Notes: generated from the letters alone by a model not told the origin. A stretch of DNA of 64,000 nt from Clostridia bacterium (GCA_017513525.1 JAFXFC010000010.1:18824-82823), one strand, 5' to 3'; shown: positions 49,213 through 58,060, counted from the first letter of the stretch. Numbers and translations: made by a program.

Positions 49213-49476
49213 TTGAACACATTCTCAGAAGAACGGGCAGTTGAGCTCGGCGAATATATCGTAAAACACAAAGCCACGGTGCGTGCAGCAGCAGAAGTTT
49301 TCGGAATATCAAAATCCACCGTACATATGGATGTGACAGGGCGGCTTAAAAAGATCGATCCTTCACTTTACTTTCAAGTAAGAGAAATATTGGACATAAA
49401 CAAGGCTCAACGGCACATAAGAGGCGGACTTGCAACAAAAGAAAAATACTTAAAAGAAAAAGTAAAAACTAAATAA
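49213..49476 (+). CDS. spoIIID: Stage III sporulation transcriptional regulator SpoIIID
   Basis: SpoIIID (87 aa), a mother-cell DNA-binding protein that modulates sigma-E and sigma-K genes. The helix-turn-helix TVRAAAEVFGISKSTVHMDVT and the following LKKIDPSLYFQVREIL match the family closely (landmarks FGISKSTVH and NKAQRHIRGG). TTG start with GGGAGGA upstream. Divergent from rpoB. In Bacillus the gene is sigma-E dependent; I could not assign a convincing sigma-E promoter here. Confidence 0.95.
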   Translation: MNTFSEERAVELGEYIVKHKATVRAAAEVFGISKSTVHMDVTGRLKKIDPSLYFQVREILDINKAQRHIRGGLATKEKYLKEKVKTK

Positions 49477-49505
49477 TTGACACTCTGAAAAAACTCCTGT
49501 ATAAT
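49477..49505 (+). promoter_or_regulatory. Promoter of the 49536-49844 gene
   Basis: Exact consensus TTGACA (49477-49482), 17-bp spacer, TATAAT (49500-49505), starting one base after the spoIIID stop codon. Confidence 0.85.
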
Positions 49506-49535
49506 GAATTAAATTCATTTACGGGAGTCGAGCTT

Positions 49536-49844
49536 ATGTTTGGTAGAAAGAAAAAAGAAAAAAAGAAAAAAACGCCCACAGAACGCTTTTTATCTCTTAA
49601 AGCTAATGATGTTCAGATTGAAGCTATAAATTTTTCTCTCACAAAAAATGAAGACGGCTCACCAAGACTGGAAGTAAGAACAAAAGATGTCTGTGAAGCT
49701 CTTCATTATGAGCATATTGATTTTGAGCTTAAAACCTCGGCAAAAATGCTGAAGGTCGGAGCTTCATTTAAAGAAGCTGTCAACGAAAAGCATTTCAAAT
49801 TATATGTTTTTGATGTAGATGATTACAGTCAATTCTATATATAA
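49536..49844 (+). CDS. Small unknown cytoplasmic protein
   Basis: Protein of 102 aa with a strongly basic start (GRKKKEKKKKTP) followed by a mixed alpha/beta region (VQIEAINFSLTKNEDGSPRLEVRTKDVCEAL, cited by VQIEAINFSL and LEVRTKDV). There is no signal peptide, membrane helix or recognised motif. It stands alone with a perfect consensus promoter and its own terminator, so it is probably well expressed. GGGAGTCGAG precedes the ATG. I do not recognise the family. Confidence 0.7.
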   Translation: MFGRKKKEKKKKTPTERFLSLKANDVQIEAINFSLTKNEDGSPRLEVRTKDVCEALHYEHIDFELKTSAKMLKVGASFKEAVNEKHFKLYVFDVDDYSQFYI

Positions 49845-49849
49845 AAAAT

Positions 49850-49881
49850 ACACACCGGAGGAAATCCGGCGTGTATTTTTT
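49850..49881. terminator. Bidirectional terminator
   Basis: Stem ACACACCGGA/TCCGGCGTGT (49850-49874) with one wobble, T7 on the plus side and T-rich on the minus side, between the small unknown gene and the ABC exporter. Confidence 0.88.
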
Positions 49882-51872
49882 TATTCGAGCTCAAAAGCAC
49901 CCGTATACAATTTATAATAAATTCCCTTCTGGGCTATCAGTTCATTATGATCGCCGCGTTCTATTATTCTGCCGTGGTCAAGCACCATAATGGCATCGGA
50001 GTTTCTGACGGTTGAAAGGCGGTGAGCAATAACGAATACAGTTCTACCTTTCATAAGAGCATCCATCCCCTGCTGCACGAGAAGCTCTGTTCTTGTATCT
50101 ATTGAGGATGTTGCTTCATCAAGTATCATAACAGGCGGGTCTGCTACGGCAGCACGGGCTATTGAGAGAAGCTGACGCTGTCCCTGCGAAAGGTTTGCAC
50201 CGTTTGAGGTAAGCTCTGTGTTATATCCTTCGGGAAGTCTTATAATAAAGTCATGGGCATTAGCAAGCTTTGCAGCCTTTATGCACTCTTCATCGGTAGC
50301 ATCAAGCTTTCCGTATCTGATATTATCCATAACCGTACCCGTAAAAAGATTGGTATCCTGTAAAACTATACCGAGGCTTCGTCTTAAATCAGCTTTCTTT
50401 ATCTTATTTATATTAATCCCGTCATATCTTATCTTACCGTCTGCAATATCATAAAAACGGTTTATAAGATTGGTGATAGTTGTTTTACCTGCTCCCGTTG
50501 CTCCTACAAAAGCAACCTTCTGACCGGGCTTTGCATAAAGAGAAACATCATGAAGAACAGGCTTTCCTTCTTCATATTCGAAATCAACTTCATTCAGCAC
50601 TACATCACCTCTGAGAGGAGTATATGTTATACTTCCGTCTGCAGAATGGGGATGCTTCCATGCCCAGTGACCTGTGCGTTCTTCACATTCGACAATTTCT
50701 CCGTTTTCTTCCCTTACATTGACAAGAGTAACATATCCGTCATCTGTTTCTTTTTCACGGTCGATAAGAGAAAAAATTCGTCCTGCACCTGCCATAGCCA
50801 TTGCTATGGAGTTTATCTGCTGAGAAGCCTGATTTACGCTTCCCGTAAACTGCTTTGTCATACCAAGATATGAAGCTACAACGGAAATTGCAAGAGGTGC
50901 GAAAAGACTTCCCTGTGTTATGATATTTTCAAGAGAAATATTGGGGATAACTCCGTTTGAAGTAATAAGAAGACCGCCGACAAATGCAGTAATAACATAA
51001 AGTATATTACCGATATTATTCATGATAGGTCCGAAAATATTACCGAAGGTGTTTGCCTTTTCAACATTCCTGAAAAGCTCCTCGTTTACTGCATCGAAAT
51101 CATTCTTTGCTGCATCCTCATGGCAGAAGACCTTGACTACTTTTTGTCCGTTCATCATTTCTTCAACAAAGCCTTCTACCTTACCTACAGCCTGCTGCTG
51201 ACGCATAAAGTATTTTGCTGAATTTCCGCCTACAAATTTCGTAACCTTGAACATAGCGAAAACGCCGACAATCACAACAACCATAAGAGAAACGCTGAAA
51301 TATATCATAACACATACAAGGAATATAAGTGTTACGGCAGCTGAAAGAATACTCGGAATTCCCTGTGAAATTAACTGACGAAGAGTATCTATATCATTGG
51401 TATAGTAGCTCATTATATCGCCGTGTGTATTTTCATCAAAAAACTTTACGGGAAGATCCTGCATCTTTTCAAACATTCTTTTTCTCATCTTATCAAGGAA
51501 GCCCTGTGTTATTATAGCACCGAGCTGTGCCTGGGTAGCCGATGACAAAAGACCTACAAGATAAAAGCATATCATTGTGATAAGTGCCTGGAACACCTTA
51601 GGGGAAACCGTTTCCCAAGCGACAGCCGCTGTTGAGGTTTTGGCTATTTCAAGTCCTTCAACTATAAGCGAGGTTATATTTTCAATATACACAGCAGGCA
51701 TAACGCCTACAACGGCAGTAATTATAAGACAGCATAAAACGGCGATTATTTTTCCCGGATAATCCGTCAGCAAAAGCTTGATGAGTCTTACGATGATCTT
51801 CGGATCAATATTTCTCTTAGGTGGACCGCCGGCTTTCATAAAATCCGGTGGCATTTTTTCCTTTTTACTCAT
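49881..51872 (-). CDS. ABC exporter half-transporter, canonical ATPase site partner
   Basis: Half-transporter of 663 aa from ATG 51872 (SKKEKMPPDFMKAGG), with AGGTG upstream. It has six membrane segments (about 45-360) and an ABC domain with GATGAGKTT, LSQGQRQLLSIARA and MILDEATSSID, keeping the catalytic Glu. An insertion (about 415-460, with HWAWKHPHS) precedes the ABC domain, as in BmrD-type proteins. The start overlaps the end of the preceding half-transporter gene by 8 bases, so the pair forms a heterodimer. Likely a multidrug or lipid exporter (inference). Confidence 0.92.
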   Translation of the reverse strand: MSKKEKMPPDFMKAGGPPKRNIDPKIIVRLIKLLLTDYPGKIIAVLCCLIITAVVGVMPAVYIENITSLIVEGLEIAKTSTAAVAWETVSPKVFQALITMICFYLVGLLSSATQAQLGAIITQGFLDKMRKRMFEKMQDLPVKFFDENTHGDIMSYYTNDIDTLRQLISQGIPSILSAAVTLIFLVCVMIYFSVSLMVVVIVGVFAMFKVTKFVGGNSAKYFMRQQQAVGKVEGFVEEMMNGQKVVKVFCHEDAAKNDFDAVNEELFRNVEKANTFGNIFGPIMNNIGNILYVITAFVGGLLITSNGVIPNISLENIITQGSLFAPLAISVVASYLGMTKQFTGSVNQASQQINSIAMAMAGAGRIFSLIDREKETDDGYVTLVNVREENGEIVECEERTGHWAWKHPHSADGSITYTPLRGDVVLNEVDFEYEEGKPVLHDVSLYAKPGQKVAFVGATGAGKTTITNLINRFYDIADGKIRYDGININKIKKADLRRSLGIVLQDTNLFTGTVMDNIRYGKLDATDEECIKAAKLANAHDFIIRLPEGYNTELTSNGANLSQGQRQLLSIARAAVADPPVMILDEATSSIDTRTELLVQQGMDALMKGRTVFVIAHRLSTVRNSDAIMVLDHGRIIERGDHNELIAQKGIYYKLYTGAFELE

Positions 51873-53607
51873 CGTCATCACCTGCCTTGCTTTGAATTGT
51901 ATAAGCTTCTCTGTAAATATCATTTGTTTTAAGAAGCTCCTCATGTGAACCCAGTCCGTCAATAACACCGTTATTCAGAACAATTATCTTATCGGCATCC
52001 TGTACCGAAGAAATTCTCTGTGCGATTATAATTTTGGTCGTTCCGGGTATTTCTTCTCTGAATGCTTTTCTTATAAGTGCATCTGTTTTTGTATCAACTG
52101 CAGAGGTAGAGTCGTCAAGAATAAGTATCTTTGGCTTTTTAAGCAGTGCTCTTGCAATACAGAGTCTTTGCTTCTGACCGCCCGAAACATTTGCACCGCC
52201 CTGCTCGATAAAGGTATCATATTTATCGGGGAAGCTTTCAATAAATTCGCTTGCCTGTGCGAGTCTGCAGATTCTTTCTATCTCTTCATCGCAAGCCGTG
52301 GGGTCACCCCAACGGAGATTTTCTTTGATAGTACCTGAAAAAAGAACATTTTTCTGAAGAACGACAGAAACTGCATCACGAAGCTCTTTTATTCCGTAAT
52401 CTCTGACATCTGTTCCGCCGACCTTTACTGAGCCTTCAGTAACATCATAAAGACGGGAAATAAGCTGAATAAGACTCGTTTTACTTGAACCCGTGCCGCC
52501 GATGATACCAACGGTTTCACCTGCGTTTATATGAAGATTTATATCGGAAAGAGCAAACTTTTCTGCTTTCTCTGAATACTTGAAGCTTACATTTTTAAAA
52601 TCAATACTTCCGTCCTTTACTTCTCTTACTGGATCGGATTTTTCTACTATATCGGGAGTTTCATCGAGCACTTCCACAATTCTCTTTGCAGATGCTAAAG
52701 CCATGGTTATCATAACAAATATCATGGAAAGCATCATAAGAGACATCAGAACCTGCATTGAATAGGTTATCATACTCGAAAGAGTGCCGACCTCAAGATA
52801 TGTACCGCCTGTGGAAACTACAAGCTTTGCGGTGAAGAACGATATAAGAAGCATTGAAGAATACATCGCAAGCTGCATCAAAGGACCGTTAAGGGCAATT
52901 ATCCTTTCAACCCTCGTAAAATCGTTTCTTATATCTTCGGATGCGGCTGCAAACTTATCCTTTTCATATCCTTCTCTTACAAAGCTCTTAACAACTCTCA
53001 TACCTTTGACATTTTCCTGTACGGAATTATTAAGCTTATCGTATTTCTTAAATACCGCTCTGAACATCGGGAGTGCTTTAAGTCCGATGCACAGAAGTCC
53101 TACTGCAAGAGCAGGGGCTATAAATACAAAAATAAGACTGAGCTTTTTACCGACAACAGATGCCATAACCGTCGCAAATATCAGCATAAGAGGTGCTCTG
53201 ACAGCAGTTCTTATTATCATCATAAAAGCCATCTGCACATTTGTGATATCTGTTGTAAGTCTTGTTACAAGCGAGGATGTGCTGAAGCGGTCAATATTTG
53301 AGAATGAAAAATCCTGTATCTTATAAAATATTCTCTGTCTGAGGTTCTTTGCAAAGCCTGCAGAAGCGGTAGCTGCGGTCTTACCTGCAAGTGCACCGAA
53401 GGCAAGGGACGTGAATGCCATAAGCACAAGCAAAAGACCGTATTTTATAATATCCGTCATTTCACAGCCTGCATTGACAGCATTAATAAGAGTGGCGGTT
53501 ATTACAGGGATAATACACTCACAAACGACCTCACCTATCATAAATACAGGCGTGAGCACCGTTTGCTTTTTATACTCTCTCACATTTTGAAACAGTTTTT
53601 TTAACAT
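51865..53607 (-). CDS. ABC exporter half-transporter with degenerate ATPase site
   Basis: Half-transporter of 580 aa with six membrane segments and an ABC domain. Walker A is GGTGSSKTS, the signature is VSGGQKQRLCIARA, and Walker B is ILILDDSTSAVD, where the catalytic Glu is replaced by Asp. This asymmetry is typical of heterodimeric exporters (TM287/288, LmrCD, BmrCD families), so it needs the downstream partner. It overlaps the MarR gene by 7 bases, making a marR-abcA-abcB operon. Confidence 0.93.
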   Translation of the reverse strand: MLKKLFQNVREYKKQTVLTPVFMIGEVVCECIIPVITATLINAVNAGCEMTDIIKYGLLLVLMAFTSLAFGALAGKTAATASAGFAKNLRQRIFYKIQDFSFSNIDRFSTSSLVTRLTTDITNVQMAFMMIIRTAVRAPLMLIFATVMASVVGKKLSLIFVFIAPALAVGLLCIGLKALPMFRAVFKKYDKLNNSVQENVKGMRVVKSFVREGYEKDKFAAASEDIRNDFTRVERIIALNGPLMQLAMYSSMLLISFFTAKLVVSTGGTYLEVGTLSSMITYSMQVLMSLMMLSMIFVMITMALASAKRIVEVLDETPDIVEKSDPVREVKDGSIDFKNVSFKYSEKAEKFALSDINLHINAGETVGIIGGTGSSKTSLIQLISRLYDVTEGSVKVGGTDVRDYGIKELRDAVSVVLQKNVLFSGTIKENLRWGDPTACDEEIERICRLAQASEFIESFPDKYDTFIEQGGANVSGGQKQRLCIARALLKKPKILILDDSTSAVDTKTDALIRKAFREEIPGTTKIIIAQRISSVQDADKIIVLNNGVIDGLGSHEELLKTNDIYREAYTIQSKAGDDDE

Positions 53608-54068
53608 TTCTCTTCCTCCTTTTGTTTCAATATATTTATATCAGCATCAACATTTAAAAGCATTCTGGTAATAAAATCAATAAGAAGCTTTTTTTCTTCA
53701 TCGGAAAAACCTTTGACAAGCTGCTCCTCATAATGATTTATATGAAGCCACATTTCGTCTTCACAGCATTTTGCCTTTTGCGTAATATCTATATTCTTAA
53801 AACGCCTGTCATTTTCCGACGAAGAACAGGTAATAAAGCCCTTTGCTTCAAGGCGGGATATAATACCCGATACCGTAGCATGAGAAAGATCAAACTGTTT
53901 TTCTATATCTCTGTGACATATGCCATCACACCGATTTTTTGCAATATAATGCAGAACAAAAAGCTGGGCAGGGGTGAGCCCCATGCTTTTTGCCTTTTCG
54001 GAATGAAGCTGTTCAAACTCTTTATTCAAGAGCTTTATAAGCGGACCTATATATGAAAAATCAGGCAT
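53601..54068 (-). CDS. MarR-family repressor of the ABC exporter operon
   Basis: MarR-type regulator of 155 aa with a winged helix (about 40-100: QLFVLHYIAKN, DLSHATVSGIISRLEAKGFI, ENDRRFKNIDIT) and flanking dimerisation helices. Overlap with the exporter gene and a palindromic operator in its own promoter indicate autoregulated control of the exporter, probably relieved by a small-molecule ligand. Several cysteines are present (CDGICHRD, CSSSEND, KCCEDE), so redox or metal sensing is also conceivable. Confidence 0.9.
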   Translation of the reverse strand: MPDFSYIGPLIKLLNKEFEQLHSEKAKSMGLTPAQLFVLHYIAKNRCDGICHRDIEKQFDLSHATVSGIISRLEAKGFITCSSSENDRRFKNIDITQKAKCCEDEMWLHINHYEEQLVKGFSDEEKKLLIDFITRMLLNVDADINILKQKEEEKC

Positions 54069-54087
54069 TCTGTTTCCTCTCCTAAAT

Positions 54088-54131
54088 TATGTTGCATGCT
54101 ACATATTAGCACAAAATTTGATTCCGCACAA
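54088..54131 (-). promoter_or_regulatory. Promoter and MarR operator of the exporter operon
   Basis: Minus-strand TTGTGC (54126-54131), 17-bp spacer, TAATAT (54103-54108). An 18-bp near-palindrome TATGTTGCATGCTACATA (54088-54105 on the plus strand, one mismatched pair) overlaps the -10 element and start region, a classic MarR operator position. Confidence 0.75.
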
Positions 54132-54169
54132 TAGTTATTTTCACATAAAAGTGTGCGAAATCAGATTTT

Positions 54170-54634
54170 TTAATATGGACCCATGTCGGGATATTTATTT
54201 TTATACTCAATAAAAATTCTTACATTGAATTTCAATCCGCATTTCGGGCATTTTGTTATATGCTTTCCTTTTATTCTTTTGAGCCTTAATTTTGCAGAGC
54301 ATTTCGGACATTTTTTATAAATATAATTTCTGTCTCTTATGCTCTTTGTTTTTTCGTCAAAAAAGGGCATCACTTTATTTCTTATTCTTAAATACTTTTC
54401 ATTTTCAAGAGTTCTTTTATATGTGTTTCTTGAAAGAATTCTGAAAACTGCAAATATATAGAAAAAGGTATTGAGAAAAGAGCATATATAATAAATTGAA
54501 CGAAAAGGTAAAAATCTGAGGAACATGCAAAGAACGGCCATTATAAGACCTGCCGTCATCAGAAAACGGCTAAACTGATCAAAGCCGTATCTGCCACTCA
54601 TAAATCTGTAAAGCTTTTCCTTAAAATCATTCAT
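54170..54634 (-). CDS. Membrane protein with C-terminal zinc ribbon
   Basis: Protein of 154 aa with two hydrophobic segments (about 23-42 and 46-65) and a C-terminal zinc ribbon formed by CPKC (about 110-113) and CPKC (about 129-132). No enzyme motif is seen. It follows the J-domain gene by 16 bp in what looks like a three-gene operon (DUF5685, DnaJ-like, this gene). Function unknown; it may be an assembly or quality-control partner. Confidence 0.75.
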   Translation of the reverse strand: MNDFKEKLYRFMSGRYGFDQFSRFLMTAGLIMAVLCMFLRFLPFRSIYYICSFLNTFFYIFAVFRILSRNTYKRTLENEKYLRIRNKVMPFFDEKTKSIRDRNYIYKKCPKCSAKLRLKRIKGKHITKCPKCGLKFNVRIFIEYKNKYPDMGPY

Positions 54635-54650
54635 GTTTTATCAACTCCTG

Positions 54651-55325
54651 TTAACAGCAAAAGAAAAAGGGAATATATCCGCTGCCGCATCCGCCGCAAA
54701 GCGTGCAGAAAAAATCGGCAATACAGCACCAGAAGCACAAACGGTTAAGGCGAAATTTCGGTCTTCCGTAAGATGTACTGGTTTCATAATATATGTTCCC
54801 CGAATTACTCAGTCTTTCATAAAGGGCGGCATAATCTTCATTATACGGCTCCTGTTCATGGGCTATTCTTGCGTGCTCCAAAGCTATCATTCTGTTGCCT
54901 GCACCGTAATTTGCAACAGCGCTGAAATAATACCAACGGGCATTTCTTGTGCTTATCATGGCTAAAAGAGAAAGTGCCTGCTGAAATCTTCCGTTATTAA
55001 TGAGAACTCTCACGGATTCCATTCTTGCGGCATCATCTCCTGAATATGCGCCGCCTGAATAAGTACGGTATCCCGTATACGGATTTCCTCCGAAGCCGCC
55101 AAAGGGACTTCCCTGTCCGTAAGAATTACTGCCGCTTCCGGGCTTATATCCGTTTTTTATCTGATCGTATGCGGCATTTATTTCACTCATTTTTTCAGCA
55201 GCAGACTTGTCTCCCGGATTTAAGTCCGGATGATATTTTTTTGCAAGCTTGCGGTATGCTTTTGTAACTTCGTCTTCGGTAGCACCGTAAGGCACTCCGA
55301 GAACTTCATAAGGATCTCTGTTCAC
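54651..55325 (-). CDS. J-domain protein with cysteine-rich tail
   Basis: Protein of 224 aa. The N-terminal J-domain (about 1-65) has [36 protein letters not shown] with the HPD triad (landmark YHPDLNPG), then a G/S/Y-rich linker (about 70-110), a TPR-like helical region (about 115-180), and a hydrophobic Cys-rich end ([17 protein letters not shown] and FFFCC). The GTG at 55325 has AAGGAA upstream and starts one base after the previous stop; a farther upstream start is inside the preceding gene. It should stimulate DnaK, perhaps at a membrane. Confidence 0.82.
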   Translation of the reverse strand: MNRDPYEVLGVPYGATEDEVTKAYRKLAKKYHPDLNPGDKSAAEKMSEINAAYDQIKNGYKPGSGSNSYGQGSPFGGFGGNPYTGYRTYSGGAYSGDDAARMESVRVLINNGRFQQALSLLAMISTRNARWYYFSAVANYGAGNRMIALEHARIAHEQEPYNEDYAALYERLSNSGNIYYETSTSYGRPKFRLNRLCFWCCIADFFCTLCGGCGSGYIPFFFCC

Positions 55326-55326
55326 T

Positions 55327-56130
55327 TTACTTTCCTTTCTTTCGGGCGTCAAATGCTGTCCATACACCCGAAAAAAGAATATTTTCAATTATCTCTTTGT
55401 CCTGTTTTATCGGTAAGACTTTGTATTTTTCTACACACTCAGCCATAAGCATCTGCAAAACAGGTTCGGTATCAATAAAGCTATACTGTATAAAAGGGTT
55501 ATATTTTTGTTTTTTTATATCCGATTTCAGATCAACTGCGGCATCCATTACATAAATGAATTTACCGAGTGCAAAACCGAAATCGTACAGATAAGATTTC
55601 AGCGGCGTATCCAAAACTGCGAATACGGAACCTAAGAGTTTTCCGAAAACAACAGCCGGCACATCGGGAACAAGAACACCGTTTTTCTCTATTTCAGTAA
55701 GTTCCGAAAGACATTTTTTTATGGCTTCGCACTGTTCGGGATATTTTTCAGCTATCTTTTCAACTTCTTTACTGAAAAGCTTTGCTTTCATATATGCACT
55801 TTTAGAATTATCATCCTGCCAGTCATCAATATATTTATAGTAAGCGAGAGCAATATTCATATCTGCGGCGTAAGAGGTATATTTATTCTGCAGGAATTTT
55901 CTTTTTTTTGCAGGATGAACGGGACATCTGCCGACAGTTTCCATATATTCTTCACCGCACACGGAGGAGAGCACAATTGCAAGAAAAACAAGGTCATATG
56001 TCAGAGCTATTCTGCATTTTATTCCTCTTTCTTTTCCGAGATCTTCACACAAACCGCAATAAACAGCCTTGTACCTCACATTTTGTTCATCGGTCAGTTT
56101 TTGGGGATTTGCAACAACAAAGCCGAACAT
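55327..56130 (-). CDS. DUF5685-family protein
   Basis: Protein of 267 aa, rich in alpha helix. It begins with [16 protein letters not shown] and YCGLCEDLG, and has further cysteines in VCG and GRCPVHP, which I associate with DUF5685. Two acidic motifs, [10 protein letters not shown] near residue 105 and DAAVDLKSD near residue 200, are placed like the aspartate motifs of isoprenoid synthase-fold proteins; this link is inference. It lies immediately upstream of and is coupled to a J-domain gene. Function unknown. Confidence 0.7.
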   Translation of the reverse strand: MFGFVVANPQKLTDEQNVRYKAVYCGLCEDLGKERGIKCRIALTYDLVFLAIVLSSVCGEEYMETVGRCPVHPAKKRKFLQNKYTSYAADMNIALAYYKYIDDWQDDNSKSAYMKAKLFSKEVEKIAEKYPEQCEAIKKCLSELTEIEKNGVLVPDVPAVVFGKLLGSVFAVLDTPLKSYLYDFGFALGKFIYVMDAAVDLKSDIKKQKYNPFIQYSFIDTEPVLQMLMAECVEKYKVLPIKQDKEIIENILFSGVWTAFDARKKGK

Positions 56131-56243
56131 TTCCCTCTCACCTCACATTTCAGAGTATATTAAATACTATCTCTTAAAATTAACTTTAATTATATCACAA
56201 AATACCGTAATTATGCAATAGCTGCAATATCTTCAAAAAAGCC

Positions 56244-56271
56244 TTGCATTTTTTTGATTTTACAGTATAAT
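56244..56271 (+). promoter_or_regulatory. Promoter of fba
   Basis: TTGCAT (56244-56249), 16-bp spacer, TATAAT (56266-56271), about 20 bp before the ribosome site of fba. Confidence 0.75.
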
Positions 56272-56304
56272 TATAATGTTAAAAAAATAACGGAGGTAAA
56301 AAAA

Positions 56305-57168
56305 ATGTTAGTATCAGCAAAAGAAATGCTTAATAAGGCAAAAGCCGGCAAATATGCAGTCGGTCAGTTCAACATCAACAATCTTGAATGGACAAAGGCT
56401 ATCCTTCTCACAGCACAGGAATTAAACTCCCCTGTTATCCTCGGTGTTTCCGAAGGCGCAGGTAAATATATGTGCGGTTATAACACAATAGTTGGCATGG
56501 TAAACGGTATGATCGAAACTCTCGGCATCACTGTTCCCGTTGCTCTTCATCTTGACCACGGTTCATATGACGGTGCATATGCTGCTATGAACGCAGGCTT
56601 CTCATCTGTTATGTTCGACGGTTCTCACTATGCAATTGACGAAAATATTGCTAAAACAAAGCAGATCATTGCAGACGCAGAAGCTAAGGGCGTTTCCGTT
56701 GAAGCAGAAGTAGGCGCTATCGGCGGCGAAGAAGACGGCGTTGTAGGCAGCGGTGAAGTTGCAGATCCCGCAGAATGCAAGATGATCGCTGATCTCGGTG
56801 TTACAATGCTTGCAGCAGGTATCGGTAACATCCACGGCAAGTATCCCGAAAACTGGGCAGGTCTTAACTTTGATGTTCTTGCAAAGATTCAGGAACAGAC
56901 AGGCACAATGCCCCTCGTTCTTCACGGCGGCACAGGTATTCCCGAAGAAATGATCAAGAAGGCTATTTCTCTCGGCGTTTCAAAGATTAATGTTAATACT
57001 GAATGTCAGCTTACATTTGCAGCTGCAACAAGAAAGTACATCGAAGAAGGCAAAGACCTTCAGGGTAAGGGCTTCGACCCCAGAAAGCTTCTCGCTCCCG
57101 GCGTAGATGCTATCAAGGCTACCGTAAAGGAAAAGATGGAGCTCTTCGGTTCAGTAGGCAAGGCATAA
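56305..57168 (+). CDS. fba: Fructose-1,6-bisphosphate aldolase, class II
   Basis: Zinc-dependent aldolase of 287 aa, a glycolytic enzyme. Visible are GQFNINNLEW near residue 20, the zinc/base region LHLDHG (about 78-83), VEAEVGAIGGEEDG, GNIHGKYP and LVLHGGTGIPE with zinc histidines, and SKINVNTE. The ATG at 56305 has GGAGG upstream; an earlier in-frame start would add 17 residues. Codon use is strongly biased to C-ending codons, typical for a highly expressed gene. Confidence 0.97.
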   Translation: MLVSAKEMLNKAKAGKYAVGQFNINNLEWTKAILLTAQELNSPVILGVSEGAGKYMCGYNTIVGMVNGMIETLGITVPVALHLDHGSYDGAYAAMNAGFSSVMFDGSHYAIDENIAKTKQIIADAEAKGVSVEAEVGAIGGEEDGVVGSGEVADPAECKMIADLGVTMLAAGIGNIHGKYPENWAGLNFDVLAKIQEQTGTMPLVLHGGTGIPEEMIKKAISLGVSKINVNTECQLTFAAATRKYIEEGKDLQGKGFDPRKLLAPGVDAIKATVKEKMELFGSVGKA

Positions 57169-57171
57169 GAA

Positions 57172-57624
57172 ATGACTTCTCACGAACAAAGAGCAGTTGA
57201 GCTTTTTAAGTCCGGCTGCAACTGTTCTCAGTCGGTATTTACGGCATTTTCCGACATAACGGGAATTGACGAAAAAACCGCACTCCGTATGTCCGCTCCC
57301 TTCGGAGGAGGACTCGGAAGGCTTCGGGAGGTTTGCGGCGCTGTAAGCGGAATGGCACTTACGGCAGGCTGTCTTTGGGGTTATGACAACATTGAAGACA
57401 AGTCCTTCAAAACGGAGCATTATGCACTTGTAGCAGGTATGGCAAATAAGTTTTCGGATATATTCGGTTCATACATCTGCCGTGAGATATTGAGTCTTAA
57501 GGATTATCAATATTCTCCCGTGGCAGAAGAGAGAACCCCTGAGTTTTATTCACGCCGTCCATGTGAAAGATGCATTGCGGCAGCCGCAAGAATTCTCGAC
57601 GAAGAAATAGAGAAAAGAAAATAA
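57172..57624 (+). CDS. C_GCAxxG_C_C family redox-type protein
   Basis: Protein of 150 aa showing the defining pattern of the C_GCAxxG_C_C family: GCNCSQSV at the N-terminus, VCGAVSGMALTAG in the middle, YICREIL and the C-terminal RRPCERCIAAAA. Six or more conserved cysteines suggest a redox or metal role, often seen in anaerobes; the biochemical function is not established. It starts 3 bp after fba and is probably co-transcribed with it. Array B follows directly. Confidence 0.85.
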   Translation: MTSHEQRAVELFKSGCNCSQSVFTAFSDITGIDEKTALRMSAPFGGGLGRLREVCGAVSGMALTAGCLWGYDNIEDKSFKTEHYALVAGMANKFSDIFGSYICREILSLKDYQYSPVAEERTPEFYSRRPCERCIAAAARILDEEIEKRK

Positions 57625-57644
57625 TAAGATAAGAAGCTGTCGTC

Positions 57645-57851
57645 GAGGCGCACTCCGTAAGGAAGTGCGCCTCAGTTATATTCGCCTTACGGCGAGTGAT
57701 ATTGCTTCGCAGTGGTATTATGCTACGCATAGTGATATTGTCCTACGGACAGTTTTAGGGCGAATATAATATCACGAAAACTGATAGGTTTTCATATCAC
57801 TTTTGCCTTTTGGCAAAAATATCACAGCAAACGATAGTTTGCAATATAACT
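57645..57851. repeat. Mini-hairpin linker array B (tree-like inverted repeat)
   Basis: It starts 20 bp after a stop codon with a 10-bp hairpin GAGGCGCACT/AGTGCGCCTC whose loop contains GTAA. Then linkers AGTTATATT (57674), AGTGATATT (57695), AGTGGTATT (57711), AGTGATATT (57731) alternate with hairpins CGCC/GGCG, GC/GC, ATGC/GCAT and GTCC/GGAC. The right half has AATATCAC (57768), ATATCACT (57794), AATATCAC (57818) and AATATAACT (57843) with hairpins GAAAAC/GTTTTC, TTTGCC/GGCAAA and GCAAAC/GTTTGC. Every left linker pairs with its nested right partner (8-9 bp, one G-U). The hairpin order matches array A read on the minus strand. Confidence 0.85.
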
Positions 57852-58060
57852 TTACCTGCCGAGAAAGATACTTTTTATTTTCGGCAAGTAATATCTTTCT
57901 CAAAGTATGTAACCCACTATGACACTTTCACAATACCTGTGCAAAGTGTCATTTGTTTTGTAGAGATAAAAACCGAGAGAGACAACTTCTTTACGAAGCG
58001 TCTCTCTCCGGCGGCTTCTTGTTTTTTTATTTTTAATATGTTAAAATTCATTTATATTAT
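57852..58060 (+). other. Three further hairpins between array B and nnr
   Basis: GAGAAAGATA (57861-57870) pairs with TATCTTTCTC (57892-57901); TGCCGA/TCGGCA (57857-57862, 57881-57886) could interleave with it as an H-type pseudoknot. TGACACTTT/AAAGTGTCA (57920-57951, with inner CACA/TGTG) is followed by TTTGTTTTG. GAGAGAGAC/GTCTCTCTC (57975-58008, inner CTTC/GAAG) is followed after 12 nt by T7. The last two look like terminators. No gene was found here. Confidence 0.65.

Noticed and set aside
57645..57851. CRISPR-like appearance of regularly spaced AGTGATATT units
   Set aside because: The repeated unit is only 9 nt, intervals are self-complementary hairpins of 7-18 nt, the second half is inverted, and there are no cas genes nearby.
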